Shown: positions 52,924 through 63,000 of the stretch, piece after piece
Position numbering within the stretch: position 1 is the first letter of the stretch
How the letters are laid out: each line of letters opens with the position of its first letter
Origin: an uncultured Alistipes sp.
Lineage (GTDB): Bacteria; Bacteroidota; Bacteroidia; Bacteroidales; Rikenellaceae
DNA length: 64,000 nt
Assembly: GCA_949283205.1 (NCBI GenBank)
Contig: CASDSD010000041.1
Span: forward strand, 1 to 64,000
Reading direction: 5' to 3'
Program-made: the position numbers and the translations under genes
Notes under the pieces: model-generated
What the model was told of the DNA's origin: nothing
What the model saw: the letters and a program-made list of their open reading frames with translations, nothing else
Databases searched by the model: none

Positions 52924-52953
52924 CAAATATAACCGTTATTTTCTTAACAACAA
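52924..52953 (-). promoter_or_regulatory. Promoter of gcvH-mdh
   Basis: On the minus strand TTG at 52953-52951, a 19-nt spacer and a perfect TATATTTG at 52931-52924. Confidence 0.75.
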
Positions 52954-52963
52954 TAACTATGCG

Positions 52964-53695
52964 CTAATTTTTCAACACGAACTCTATCTCGCGGAAGAGA
53001 TACCCGCGCACCGCACCCGTCGCCGCATCCTCCACACGCAATGCCCCCGAATCCTCCACGCCGCGTATCGTGCCGCGGAAACGCTCCCCGTCGGGCAGCG
53101 CGTACCAGTGCTCCTCGCCCAGACGGTAGAGATGGCCGTGATAGTCGCGCCGCAGCGCCTCCAGTGCCGCACCGCCCTCACGCACCGCCCCATAGCGCGA
53201 CATGATGCACGCCACGAGCCGCTCCAGCAGCGGCCGCCGCTCGAACGTGCGGCCCGCCGCCTGCGCCATGGACACGGGGTTCGGCAGCGACGGATCGAAC
53301 ACCGTCTGGTTGACGTTCACCCCTATGCCCGCCAGCGTGCGGCATATGCGCCCCTCGCTGAGACGGTGCTCGATGAGCATGCCCGTAACCTTGCGGTCGC
53401 CTATATAGATGTCGTTCGTCCACTTTATGCGCGCCGCGATGCCGTACTCCGCAAGGCAGTCCACTATGCCCAGCGTCACCGCCTCCGACAGCAGGAACTG
53501 ACGCTCCGCCGCCAGAAACGACGGCTCCAGCACCAGCGTGAAGGTGATGTTGTCGCCCCCGGCACTCTCCCAGCGGTGGCCCCGCTGCCCGCGCCCCGCC
53601 GTCTGGTACTCCGCCCACACCACATCGCCCTCGGCGTAGGCCGCCGACGCCGCCTCGTCGTTCGACGAGGTGAGCTCCTCAAAGTAATGTATCAT
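52964..53695 (-). CDS. birA: Biotin-[acetyl-CoA-carboxylase] ligase
   Basis: Biotin protein ligase of 243 residues without a DNA-binding domain, so a pure ligase. GRGQRGHRWESAGGDNITFTLVL is the biotinyl-AMP loop, KWTNDIYIGDRKVTGMLIE (normally KWPND) and GIGVNVNQ follow. The C-terminal SH3-like domain includes RGTIRGVEDSGALRVED. The ATG at 53695 is used; the arginine-rich upstream extension is not homologous. It is 10 bp downstream of the Nudix gene. Confidence 0.93.
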   Translation of the reverse strand: MIHYFEELTSSNDEAASAAYAEGDVVWAEYQTAGRGQRGHRWESAGGDNITFTLVLEPSFLAAERQFLLSEAVTLGIVDCLAEYGIAARIKWTNDIYIGDRKVTGMLIEHRLSEGRICRTLAGIGVNVNQTVFDPSLPNPVSMAQAAGRTFERRPLLERLVACIMSRYGAVREGGAALEALRRDYHGHLYRLGEEHWYALPDGERFRGTIRGVEDSGALRVEDAATGAVRGYLFREIEFVLKN

Positions 53696-53705
53696 AACGG
53701 TTGTG

Positions 53706-54290
53706 TTATTTTTCCGTTTGCCGCGGCGCCTCACCGCGGCCGCCCCGCTCGGCCATCCACCGCCACAGCGGCGCCGCATGCAGGCACTGCATGATCTCGT
53801 CGCCGTCCAGCAGCTCGCGCACCTCCGCCTCCGTCATCAGGTATACGTTTATGTCCTCGCCCGCCTCGGTATGCTGCGCCGCCACGCGCTCCACACCCTC
53901 CGCAAGGAAGGTATAGACACGGTTGGTATGGTTCGTCGGGTTTGGCGAGGTGACCATGTACTGCCGCCACTCGCCGCCGCCGTAGCCCGTCTCCTCGAGC
54001 AGCTCGCGCCGCGCACTCTCCAACGGGCTCTCGCCCGTCTCGCACGTGCCCGCCACCAGCTCGTAGCGCGTCTCGCCCAGTGCATGGCGGTACTGGCTGA
54101 TCATGACGAACAGCCCCTCGCGCGTGCGCGCGATGACATTCACCCAGTCGGGGAACTCGAAGACATACCACTCGGGCACCACGGCCCCCGTGGGCAGTTC
54201 GACGCTCTCGCGCCGTACGGTAAACCAGGGCCTGCGAGCGAGATACTCGCTCTGCAGGACCCGCCACGGACGATGTTCCGGAGCTTTCAT
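53706..54290 (-). CDS. Nudix hydrolase
   Basis: A 194-residue Nudix protein resembling ADP-sugar pyrophosphatase (NudF-like). The Nudix box is GTCETGESPLESARRELLEETGY, with the expected spacing and the metal-binding REllEE core. SQYRHALGETRYELVAG before it is typical of the ADP-ribose pyrophosphatase subgroup. The substrate is not fixed by the sequence. It is followed by birA with a 10-bp gap. A weak TAGATTTA box at 54306-54299 (minus strand) may start the transcript. Confidence 0.88.
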   Translation of the reverse strand: MKAPEHRPWRVLQSEYLARRPWFTVRRESVELPTGAVVPEWYVFEFPDWVNVIARTREGLFVMISQYRHALGETRYELVAGTCETGESPLESARRELLEETGYGGGEWRQYMVTSPNPTNHTNRVYTFLAEGVERVAAQHTEAGEDINVYLMTEAEVRELLDGDEIMQCLHAAPLWRWMAERGGRGEAPRQTEK

Positions 54291-54402
54291 ATATGCTGTA
54301 AATCTATATTGTCACACGAAAATATCATACGCGGGCAGGCTTCCGAACATATCCGCCGGAAGTCCCGCCCGCACGGTGAAGTCATATCCTGCGCCGCCAA
54401 CG

Positions 54403-55230
54403 CTATACCGCTACGCCGAAGTCGCGCAGCGCGTCGTTGAGCGAGGTCTTCTTATCTGTCGACTCCTTGCGGCGGCCTATGATGAGGGCGCACGCAACTC
54501 CGTACTCGCCCGCAGGAAACCTCTTCGGGTAGGTGCCCGCGACAACGACCGAACGCGGCGGGACATACCCCCGGTACTCGACGGGCTCGTCACCCGTGAC
54601 GTCGATGATGTGCGTCGAGCCGGTGATGACGGTATTCGACCCCAGCACCGCCTCGTGACATACGTGCGCACCCTCGACCACGATCGAGCGCGACCCGATG
54701 AAGCAGTTGTCCTCGATGATGACGGGAGCCGCCTGCACGGGCTCCAGCACGCCGCCGATACCCACGCCGCCGCTCAGGTGCACGTGCTTGCCGATCTGTG
54801 CGCACGAGCCCACCGTGGCCCACGTATCGACCATGGTACCCGTATCGACATAGGCGCCGATGTTGACATACGAGGGCATGAGGATAGCGCCCGGGGCGAT
54901 GTAGGCGCCGTAGCGTGCCACGGCCTGCGGAACGACGCGCACGCCCAGCTTCTCGTAGTCGTGCTTGAGCTCCATCTTGTCGTACCACTCCAGCTCGCCG
55001 CCGCGCATCGTGCGCATCTGCTGTATGGGGAAATACATGATTATGGCCTTCTTGACCCATTCGTTCACCTGCCAGAGGCTCTTCCCGAGGTCGACAGGCT
55101 CGGCTGTGCGCAGCGCACCCTTGTCGACGGCCTCCACAACCTCGCGGATGGCACGTTTCGTGGCCTCCTCGGCCAGCAGCGAGCGGTCGTCCCACGCCCG
55201 CTCGACGATTTCCTTGTACTCGCTATACAT
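54403..55230 (-). CDS. dapD: Tetrahydrodipicolinate N-succinyltransferase
   Basis: DapD of the succinylase branch of diaminopimelate/lysine synthesis, 275 residues. A left-handed beta-helix of hexapeptide repeats (YIAPGAILMPSYVNIGAYVDTGTMVDTW, CAQIGKHVHLSGGVGIGG) is visible, with the C-terminal GRRKESTDKKTSLNDALRDFGV. The ATG at 55230 gives the conserved start. It is divergent from lysC, which encodes the first enzyme of the same pathway, across 228 bp. Confidence 0.96.
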   Translation of the reverse strand: MYSEYKEIVERAWDDRSLLAEEATKRAIREVVEAVDKGALRTAEPVDLGKSLWQVNEWVKKAIIMYFPIQQMRTMRGGELEWYDKMELKHDYEKLGVRVVPQAVARYGAYIAPGAILMPSYVNIGAYVDTGTMVDTWATVGSCAQIGKHVHLSGGVGIGGVLEPVQAAPVIIEDNCFIGSRSIVVEGAHVCHEAVLGSNTVITGSTHIIDVTGDEPVEYRGYVPPRSVVVAGTYPKRFPAGEYGVACALIIGRRKESTDKKTSLNDALRDFGVAV

Positions 55231-55249
55231 GATATCTCGAATTTTGTCC

Positions 55250-55257
55250 CAAAGATA
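55250..55257 (-). promoter_or_regulatory. dapD -7 box
   Basis: Perfect TATCTTTG on the minus strand, 19 nt before the dapD ATG; no -33 TTG at the right distance. Confidence 0.55.
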
Positions 55258-55414
55258 GGGCAAATTTCGCAATTATTCATGCCCCCGCGCGCCAACATTC
55301 GCTCCATGCCGCCGGAAATGGCGCCGGAGGCCGCCGCATGCAAGAATATGCACCAAAATGAATATTTTTTCGCAATTATGTTGTAAAAAGGGCCTGTACG
55401 TCGCATCTTTTTGC

Positions 55415-55422
55415 TACCTTTG
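55415..55422 (+). promoter_or_regulatory. lysC -7 box
   Basis: Perfect TACCTTTG 36 nt before the lysC ATG; no clear -33 element. Confidence 0.55.
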
Positions 55423-55458
55423 CCGACGATCATTTGCATAACAATTAAGTATCCTGCC

Positions 55459-56721
55459 ATGAAGGTTTACAAGTTCGGAGGAGCCTCGGTCAAAAGCGCC
55501 GACGGCGTAAGGAATCTGCGACACATCGTCGACGGAGAAGAGAATCTGTTCATTATCGTTTCGGCCATGGGCAAGACCACAAACGCCCTCGAGGCGGTCT
55601 TCACCCACATGCAGAACGGTCGAAAACAGGAGGCCCTCGACGAGATAAAACGCATCGTCGAGTACCACGACTCGATCATCTCCGACCTGTGGGGCGCCCC
55701 CGTCCGGATCGAGCAGGTGGACATGCTCTTCTCGCAGCTGCGCAACATCGTCATCGACACCACCTACCGCGCCTCGGACGCCGAGCTGTGGTACGACACC
55801 ATCGTCGCCTTCGGCGAGCTGGTATCGACCACCGTCGTATCGCAATACCTCAACAAGACGGGTGTGGACAACCGCTGGATCGACATGCGCACCACCTTCG
55901 TCACCAACCAGCGACACAAGGATGCCTACGTCGACATCAAGGCCTCGGAACCCCGCCTCAAGGAGGCGCTCGCAAACACGGGCGTGGGAGTGTTCGTGGG
56001 CCAGGGCTTCATCGGCGCCGCCCCCGACGGCACCACCACAACCCTCGGACGCGAGGGCTCGGACTACTCGGCCGCCGTGGTGGCCAACATCCTCGACGCC
56101 GAGTCGATGTCGGTATGGAAGGATGTGGACGGCGTGCTGAACGCCGACCCCAAGATCTTCCACGACGCCGTCAAGATCGACGCCCTGAACTACCTCGACA
56201 CCATAGAGCTGGCGTACAGCGGCGCGCAGATCATCCACCCCAAGACCATCAAGCCGCTGCAAAACAAGAATATACCGCTCTACGTACGCCCCTTCGGCGA
56301 CAAGAGCAAGCCCGGCACCGTCATCAACGCCACAGCGCCCCACGTCGAGCTGCCCATACTTATCTACAAGCGCAACCAGGTGCTGCTGACGATCCGCTCG
56401 CGCGACTTCTCGTTCGTCATGGAGGAGAAGTTCGCCGTGATCTTCTCGCTGCTCGACCGCTTCCGCATCAAGACAAACCTTATAAACAACTCGGCCGTGG
56501 ACCTGAGCCTCTGCGTCGAGTACTCGTGGCATATCGACGAGTTGATCAAGGCGCTCAACGCCGAGAACTTCAACGTCGAGAAGATCGACAACGTCGAGTT
56601 GCTCACCATACGCAACTACAACAAGGAGCTCTATCAGAAATACGCCTCGCAGCAGGAGCTGCTGGTACGCCAGTCGAACCCCACGTCGGTGCGCGTGGTG
56701 CTGCGCGAAGCCCGCTTCTGA
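55459..56721 (+). CDS. lysC: Aspartate kinase
   Basis: Monofunctional aspartokinase, 420 residues, phosphorylating aspartate at the head of the lysine/threonine/methionine pathway. The N-terminal VYKFGGASVKSADGVRN and the catalytic GREGSDYSAAVVANILDAE are clear. Two C-terminal ACT-like segments (LLTIRSRDFSFV and VEKIDNVELLTIRNYN) suggest amino acid feedback control. The ATG at 55459 is chosen over an in-frame one at 55411. It is divergent from dapD; a 15-bp hairpin ends it. Confidence 0.95.
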   Translation: MKVYKFGGASVKSADGVRNLRHIVDGEENLFIIVSAMGKTTNALEAVFTHMQNGRKQEALDEIKRIVEYHDSIISDLWGAPVRIEQVDMLFSQLRNIVIDTTYRASDAELWYDTIVAFGELVSTTVVSQYLNKTGVDNRWIDMRTTFVTNQRHKDAYVDIKASEPRLKEALANTGVGVFVGQGFIGAAPDGTTTTLGREGSDYSAAVVANILDAESMSVWKDVDGVLNADPKIFHDAVKIDALNYLDTIELAYSGAQIIHPKTIKPLQNKNIPLYVRPFGDKSKPGTVINATAPHVELPILIYKRNQVLLTIRSRDFSFVMEEKFAVIFSLLDRFRIKTNLINNSAVDLSLCVEYSWHIDELIKALNAENFNVEKIDNVELLTIRNYNKELYQKYASQQELLVRQSNPTSVRVVLREARF

Positions 56722-56742
56722 CGGCGCCGCCACGTAACATGG

Positions 56743-56775
56743 CAGCGGACTCCGGGACGTTCCCGGAGTCCGCTG
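56743..56775. terminator. Bidirectional terminator, lysC / GH78
   Basis: Perfect 15-bp inverted repeat (56743-56757 with 56761-56775), 3-nt loop, followed by TTTT, between convergent genes. Confidence 0.87.
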
Positions 56776-56793
56776 TTTTCGTACCGCATGCCC

Positions 56794-58452
56794 CTATCGC
56801 TGGAATATCTCCCTGTAGGTATTGATGAAATAGACGGGCGTACAGCTCCATGCGTGGCAGTAGCTGTTTACGGGGTGGAAGCCGTAAGGCGACTTGTACT
56901 CGTCCGCAGGGTCGTAGACCTCCCAGAAAGTGTCGGCGCCGCGCTCTATCATGCCGCCCCAGTAGCCGACGAGCTGCCGCCGCGCCTCATCCTCCATGCC
57001 GCAGGCTATCAGCGCCTCGATAAGGTAGTGGTAGGCGTACGGCGACCCCGGGCGGCACGCCGTCGGGTCGGCCAGCACCGCCGTCAGCGCCCGCGCCCCC
57101 TCCTTTGCGGAGAGCGTCCCCGAGAGTACCATCCACACCTGCGACAGATACGACACCTGCCGCTGCGGCCCCGACACCACCACACCCGCGCGGCGGTCGT
57201 AGAACGCCTCGCGCGACGCACGCCGCATGGCCTTCACAAGGTCGGGCCAGTCGGCCGCCTCGTCCTCGCGGCCCACCATGCGCGCCAGCTCCCAGCCCCG
57301 CTCCACGGCAAAGGTCATGAGCCCCTGCACCGAAGCGTGGCGGTCGAGGTCGTCCTTCCAGTCGAAGACGAGCCACCACTGCGGCTGTTTCTGCATGTCG
57401 TAGAGGTTATCCTTGAGGTACGTGCGGGCGATCTCTATCTGCCGCGCCACCACGGGCCACAGCTCCCGCGCCGTCTCCATGTCCCCCGTAGCCTTCAGAT
57501 ACTCCAACAGCGCCACGCCGTAGAGCAGGCTGTAGTCCATCGTATGCTGATTATATTGAGGCTCCGGCTCGGGATATTCGTATACCGTGGCGTGGAGCCA
57601 CCCCTCCTCGTCGGCCAGCCCCGCCAGCAGGTAAAGGCAGCGGCGCGTCAGTTCATGGTTGCGGAACGTGCAGGCGTTGGCCAGCGACTCGAGGTACAGG
57701 TCCCCGATCCAGAGGCGCTGGTCACGCTTCGGCCCGTCCTCGTAGACGGTCTGCATACACTCCGACAGCGTCTTGAGACCCGTCTCGTAGATGCGCCCTA
57801 TCATGGGATCGGTCCCCGCGGCCAGCTGCGGCGCCCCGCCCGAGGCCGACGTCACGGCATCCAGCGTGATGTCGCTTATGCGGAAATCGAAATACGACGT
57901 CGCCAGCACCTCGATCTTCACATAGCGGCACGCCACGCGCCGCTCGATGCGCACCTCGGCCGGCAGCCGCATCACCGTCACCGTCTCGTCCTGCAGCCAT
58001 GCGCGGCTCAACCCTCCGGGATAGGGGTCGAAGGGGGTGTTCAGCTCCGCCGGCACCTCGGCGAAGGTCAGGCGCAGGCGTATCGGAGCGTCGGCCGGCA
58101 TGCCCGTATGGTTTATGCGGAAAGAGAAGCAGCCGGTAAGGTGCTCGCCCATGTCGAGCGTGACCGTACCCCGCTCCTTGAGCGAGGAGCCGTAGAGCGC
58201 CTCGACGGGTTCGGCATACTCCATGCGCCACCCCTGGAAGGCCGCCGTGTCGGCCACACTGCGCACGACGGCAACGGGATGCCGCTCCGCATGCCGCAAC
58301 ACGGGCATCGCCTCGGCCGCCTTGCGCAGCCATCCGGCACGCTCGCCGGCCATCCATACATCGTTCTGCGCCACCGCGGCACAGGGGATACAGGTTGCGG
58401 CCGCCACGCAGGCGCACATCACCGCAACAACTCTTCGTTTAAGGTTTTTCAT
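56794..58452 (-). CDS. GH78-like alpha-L-rhamnosidase family protein
   Basis: A 552-residue exported glycoside-hydrolase-like protein with signal MKNLKRRVVAVMCACVAAAT. Residues about 90-205 form a beta-sandwich (TVTLDMGEHLTGCFSFRINH). The (alpha/alpha)6 part has EDGPKRDQRLWIGDL (238-252), the GH78 signature corresponding to DCPQRDERLGWTGD, and a terminal YKSPYGFHPVNSYCHAWSCTPVYF. It lacks some N-terminal domains of full GH78 enzymes and is shorter. Activity on rhamnosides is a family-based inference. It follows the DUF4435 gene by 46 bp; no sugar-uptake genes are nearby. Confidence 0.75.
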   Translation of the reverse strand: MKNLKRRVVAVMCACVAAATCIPCAAVAQNDVWMAGERAGWLRKAAEAMPVLRHAERHPVAVVRSVADTAAFQGWRMEYAEPVEALYGSSLKERGTVTLDMGEHLTGCFSFRINHTGMPADAPIRLRLTFAEVPAELNTPFDPYPGGLSRAWLQDETVTVMRLPAEVRIERRVACRYVKIEVLATSYFDFRISDITLDAVTSASGGAPQLAAGTDPMIGRIYETGLKTLSECMQTVYEDGPKRDQRLWIGDLYLESLANACTFRNHELTRRCLYLLAGLADEEGWLHATVYEYPEPEPQYNQHTMDYSLLYGVALLEYLKATGDMETARELWPVVARQIEIARTYLKDNLYDMQKQPQWWLVFDWKDDLDRHASVQGLMTFAVERGWELARMVGREDEAADWPDLVKAMRRASREAFYDRRAGVVVSGPQRQVSYLSQVWMVLSGTLSAKEGARALTAVLADPTACRPGSPYAYHYLIEALIACGMEDEARRQLVGYWGGMIERGADTFWEVYDPADEYKSPYGFHPVNSYCHAWSCTPVYFINTYREIFQR

Positions 58453-58498
58453 TTTCGGGGTTATGGTATGGGTTATCGTTTCCGCCGCGGCCGCACGC

Positions 58499-59593
58499 CT
58501 AACGTCCCTGCTGCGACGACGGTGACGGCTCCTGCGGCTCCTTGCGGCGGCGCGTGCCGGAGCCCTTACGCTTCATGCGCGAGATGACGCCCGAGAGGTA
58601 GTCCTCGATATCGCGCCGCAGATTCTCATAGAGCGGGCACGAGGTGTAGTTCTCGTTGTCGAGCAGCACGTCGCGTATCGACCGCAGGGAGTTGATATAG
58701 TTGCTCATCTCGTTCTTGAGCGGCAGCCCCTGCTTGCGCGAGGAGTTGATCTTCTCGATGGACATGGTGCGCAGGCGGTCGCATACGGTATTCAACATCA
58801 CCATCACCACGTTGTCCATGAGCGTGTGGCCGTGCATGTAGAGATATGTCGTCTCGGGCGTCACGCCCTTCTCCTCTAGTACGCGCCCGAAGGCCTCCAG
58901 GTTCTCGTTCATGGCGGGATAACGCTCCTCGAGCGTGCGCATGCGGCGCGCCACGTTGCGTTCGAGCCATGCGAGCGTACCGGCGCCGTTCTCCTCGATC
59001 TCGAGGTAGCCCAGCCGCACCGTGTTCTTGAAATCGACAAGCGGGAAGACCGACTCCGAACCCTGATGCGCCGAGTAGGCGTACCACAGGAAAAGCCGAT
59101 ATATCACGCGCGAATAGTCGGCCATGAACCGCACGAAATCGAAGATGTGGCAGTCGTTCTTGGTGGCCTTGACGCAGACGTTGTGCAGCGACGGCGCGTA
59201 GCACAGGTAGTTCTCGGTGGCGTAGGTGTAGGTGTGGAACATATAGGGCGCGGCGTGTATCTCGGCCGACTGGGGCGTCGTGTCCCCGAAGAGGTAGTCG
59301 AAGTCCGAATCGACACACAGCAGCAGCTCCTCGCTCGAGGAGGGTATCATCGACATGAGCACCTTCTTGCCCTTTGGCAGGTCCTCGCGGTTGGGCACCG
59401 AGATCTCGAACCGCACGTATCGGTTGTGGAAATGGTCGAAGATGCCGCGCCAGAAGGCCACATCCTCATAGCCCTCGACATAGACACGCACCAGACGCCG
59501 CCCGTCGTCTATAGGCTCGGGCAGGGGCGAGCCGGCACTCTTGCGCCGCAGCAACGCCTCGTATCTCTTTTTTTCGGCCGATGCGCGTTTCAT
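58499..59593 (-). CDS. DUF4435-domain (TOPRIM-like) protein
   Basis: A 364-residue protein with the DUF4435 pattern: LVRVYVEGYEDVAFWRGIF near the N-terminus, then LLLCVDSDFDYLFG and YATENYLCYAPSLHNV. The acidic EGxxD and DSDxD positions resemble the TOPRIM fold of OLD-type nucleases, so a nucleotide or nucleic acid processing role is possible. The last 30 residues are basic and serine/proline-rich. The ATG at 59593 is used because it lies 9 nt after a strong -7 box. It is divergent from the SUI1-like gene with an overlapping promoter. Confidence 0.78.
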   Translation of the reverse strand: MKRASAEKKRYEALLRRKSAGSPLPEPIDDGRRLVRVYVEGYEDVAFWRGIFDHFHNRYVRFEISVPNREDLPKGKKVLMSMIPSSSEELLLCVDSDFDYLFGDTTPQSAEIHAAPYMFHTYTYATENYLCYAPSLHNVCVKATKNDCHIFDFVRFMADYSRVIYRLFLWYAYSAHQGSESVFPLVDFKNTVRLGYLEIEENGAGTLAWLERNVARRMRTLEERYPAMNENLEAFGRVLEEKGVTPETTYLYMHGHTLMDNVVMVMLNTVCDRLRTMSIEKINSSRKQGLPLKNEMSNYINSLRSIRDVLLDNENYTSCPLYENLRRDIEDYLSGVISRMKRKGSGTRRRKEPQEPSPSSQQGR

Positions 59594-59595
59594 AA

Positions 59596-59633
59596 TTTGT
59601 CCCAAAGATAATAAAATAGTAATTTTGCGCAAA
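59596..59633. promoter_or_regulatory. Interleaved divergent promoters (DUF4435 / SUI1-like)
   Basis: Plus strand: TTTG 59596-59599, 20-nt spacer, TAATTTTG 59620-59627. Minus strand: TTTG 59633-59630, 19-nt spacer, TATCTTTG 59610-59603. The two overlap completely. The minus-strand box ends 9 nt before the DUF4435 ATG, so that mRNA has almost no leader. Confidence 0.8.
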
Positions 59634-59681
59634 GCGTCGGAACCCTTTTTGCTCCGACAGAGGTAAAACGGAACACTTCAC

Positions 59682-60023
59682 ATGAACGATTGGAAAGCGA
59701 GGCTCGGCATGGTCTACTCGACCGACCCCGACTATAAATACGACACCGGACAGACGCCCGAGGCGGAGACGCTGCCGCCGCAGCAGCAGTCGCTGCGCGT
59801 GTGGCTCGACCGCCGCCAGAGAGCCGGCAAGTGCGTCACCATCGTGCGGGGCTTCGTCGGCCGCGAGGAGGACCTGGCGGAGCTGGCACGCATGCTCAAG
59901 AACCGCTGCGGCACGGGCGGCACGGCGAAGGAGGGCGAGATCATAATCCAGGGCGACCGCCGCGACCGCATCGTGGAGTTGCTGCAACAGGCCGGATACG
60001 GCTGCAAAAAGGCCGGAGGATAA
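59682..60023 (+). CDS. SUI1/eIF1-like translation factor (YciH-type)
   Basis: A 113-residue protein; the C-terminal about 75 residues form a SUI1 domain: LRVWLDRRQRAGKCVTIVRGFVG, LAELARMLKNRCGTGGTAKEGEIIIQGD and IVELLQQAGY. Bacterial YciH-type proteins of this family influence start-site fidelity. The first about 38 residues are not conserved. It is 7 bp upstream of the large outer-membrane protein gene, so both share the interleaved promoter. Confidence 0.92.
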   Translation: MNDWKARLGMVYSTDPDYKYDTGQTPEAETLPPQQQSLRVWLDRRQRAGKCVTIVRGFVGREEDLAELARMLKNRCGTGGTAKEGEIIIQGDRRDRIVELLQQAGYGCKKAGG

Positions 60024-60030
60024 TCGCCCG

Positions 60031-63000
60031 ATGCGAGCCCTCGCACATAGGATAATCGCCGCGGCGGCGGCCCTCGCGGCGCTCCTCGCCGCAGAGAGCG
60101 CCCGCGCCCAGTACTACAGCTGGGGCGCCGACCCCGCACGCTTCCGCTGGATGCGCGAGGCCGACTCCGTCTCCGACGTGATATACCCGCGCCACGCCGC
60201 AGCCATAGGTTCCGCAACGGCATACTTCGTACGCCGCATGCACCCCTACATATCATACGGATACCGCCTTCCGGCGCTCGACATCCCCTTCATCGTCCAC
60301 CCCGAGAACATGCAGTCGAACGGACTGGTGATGTGGCTGCCCAAACGCGTCGAGTTCCTCACGGCGCCCGCCGTGGACGGATACTCCATGCCGTGGATAA
60401 AACAGCTCGTCGCGCACGAGTACCGCCATGCCGTACAGTACAACAACCTCAACGTCGGCGTGGTCAAGGCCGTGAGCTACCTGCTCGGCGAGCAGAGCTC
60501 CACCATAGGGCTGCTCTTCATGCCGCTCTGGATGATCGAGGGCGACGCCACCATGTCCGAGACCGAGGCCTCGTCGTTCGGGCGGGCGCTGCAGCCGCGC
60601 TTCACGCTCGAGTTCCGCGCCATGGGCGACATAGCCACCAAATACCGGAACATAGACAAGTTCCTCTGCGGCTCCTACCGCGACTTCATCCCCGACCACT
60701 ACCAGTTGGGATACCAGATGGTCGCACACGGCAACGACCTGGCCGGACGCGTCATATGCGACGGGATCGCCGCCTACGGCCCGCGCCACCCCTGGATGGT
60801 GGTATCAACGGGCCTCACCATGAAGAAACTCTTCGGTTTCACCACGCGCGACCTCTTCCGCAGCACGTTCCGCTCGCTGACGGACTACTGGGACTCGCTG
60901 CCCGCCGTCGAACCCACCACGGAGAGGGTGCCGGCCCCCGCCGTGACCAGCTACACCACCTACTCCGACCCCATATGGCTCGGGAACGGCACGATGCTGC
61001 TCCTGAAGGAGGATCTCGACCGCACGTCGCACTTCGTGCTGCTCGACACCGCCACGGGACGCGAACGCACACTCTGCTACACGGGCAGCGTATCGACACG
61101 CCCCGCCTACGATGCCGCGGCACAACGCCTCTGGTGGACCGAATACCGCCGCAGCCCCATGTTCGAGGAGAAGGTCGACTCGCGCCTCTGCTACCTCGAC
61201 CTGGACTCCCTCGCCGCCGGCAGCCACCGCCCCCGCACCGTCGCACGGCACGCCCCGCAGCAGGGCAACATACTCTACCCCACGCCCGACGGCGAGGGCG
61301 GCCTGGCATGGGTGCAATACCATGCCGACGGAATCTATACCATACGGTACGACACGCCCGACGGCACGCTCCTGTCGCGTTCGTTCCCCTTCGGCGAGGA
61401 GATACACTCCCTGGCATGGGATGACAGGACACGGCAGCTATACTACATCGCAACGGGAAACGAAGGCATGTGGATAGGCACTCTGGACGGGGATTTCGCA
61501 CCGCGGCAGGTGACGCGGCCCGCATACATAACAATCGGCAAGCTGCGGGCAGGCAACGGACGGCTCTACTTCGGGTCGATAGCGTCGGGGCGCGACGAGG
61601 CCCACTGTCTCGACCTCGCCTCGGGGCGCGAGTACCAGCTCACGGAGTCGCCCTACGGCTCCTTCGACCCCGCCCCAGCAGAGGGAGACAGCATCGCCGT
61701 CACCACCTACGACTCGACGGGCTACCACCCCGCAATACAGCGTGCGGAGACCTTCCGCCGCGAGGTGGCATACTCGCCCCTGCCGCGCAACGTGGTCAAC
61801 CCGCCCCGCAAGAGGTGGAACACCATAAACCTCGACACCGTACGGCTCGACTCCACGGTCGCCGCCTCGGCCGCCGCCGCACAGAGCCGTCATACGCGCC
61901 GCTACCGCAAGGGCGCCACGCTCTTCAACTTCCACAGCTGGGCGCCGCTCTCGTACGATCCCTTCTCGCTGAGCGAGGAGGGCGCCATAAACATGAACCT
62001 CGGCGCCACGATCATGACGCAGAACCTGCTCTCGTCGGCACAGGGATTCTTCACCTACGGCTGGAACTCGGAGCAGGGCTCCGTATGGAAGGGTTCGATG
62101 CGATACTACGGTCTCGGCCCCACGATCAGCATCGAGGCCACATACGGCGGCCACCAGAACATATATCCGGTATATGTCTACAATTCGCAGACGCACTCCA
62201 TCGAGTTCCCCGTACCGCCGGAACAGGGACGATACTACTCCTTCGGCGCCGACATATCCTTCCCGCTGATGTTCGACTGCGGCCACCACATACGCTATAT
62301 AGTGGCCTCGGCCTCGTGGAGCTACTCGAACGGCCTTGTCGCCGACACCGGCCGCCTCCACATAGGCGAAGGGGGCATAAGCAACGTCGCAACGATAGGA
62401 TACAACAAGGGGCTCCACCTGACGGCATTCTCGCTCGGGTACCAGGACATGACGCGCATGGCGCACCGCGACTTCGCCACGCCGTGGGGCGTGGTCGCCT
62501 CGGCAACCTACGCCATGAACCCCGCCAACAGGGGTTTCGACGACCTCGTATCGCTCTATGCCAAGGCCTACACGCCGGGGCTGCTGCCGCACAACAGCTT
62601 CACCGTCGCCGCCGCATACCAGACCTCCTTCGGCGGCTTCTCCTCGAGGGACGCTCTCTCGGCCCTCACGTTCAAGACCACGCGGCTGCTCCCCCGGGGC
62701 TTCTACACCACGCAGATCGAAAACAAGCACTACATCGCCGCCTCGTTCAACTACCAACTGCCCCTGTGCTATCCCGACGGGGGCCTGCACGGCATAATCT
62801 ACTTCAAGCGCATACGTGCAAACATCGGGTTCGACTATGCACAGTTCCGCCGCACCGGGATCTACCAGGACGGCCTGCGCGAGCGCTGGCACCGCATCAA
62901 CTCCTGGGGCGGCGACCTCACCTTCGACGTCAACCTGCTGAGCCAGCCCGCCACGGCAACCGTCGCCATAACCCTCTCGCTCTATGTGCCCAGCGAGGGC

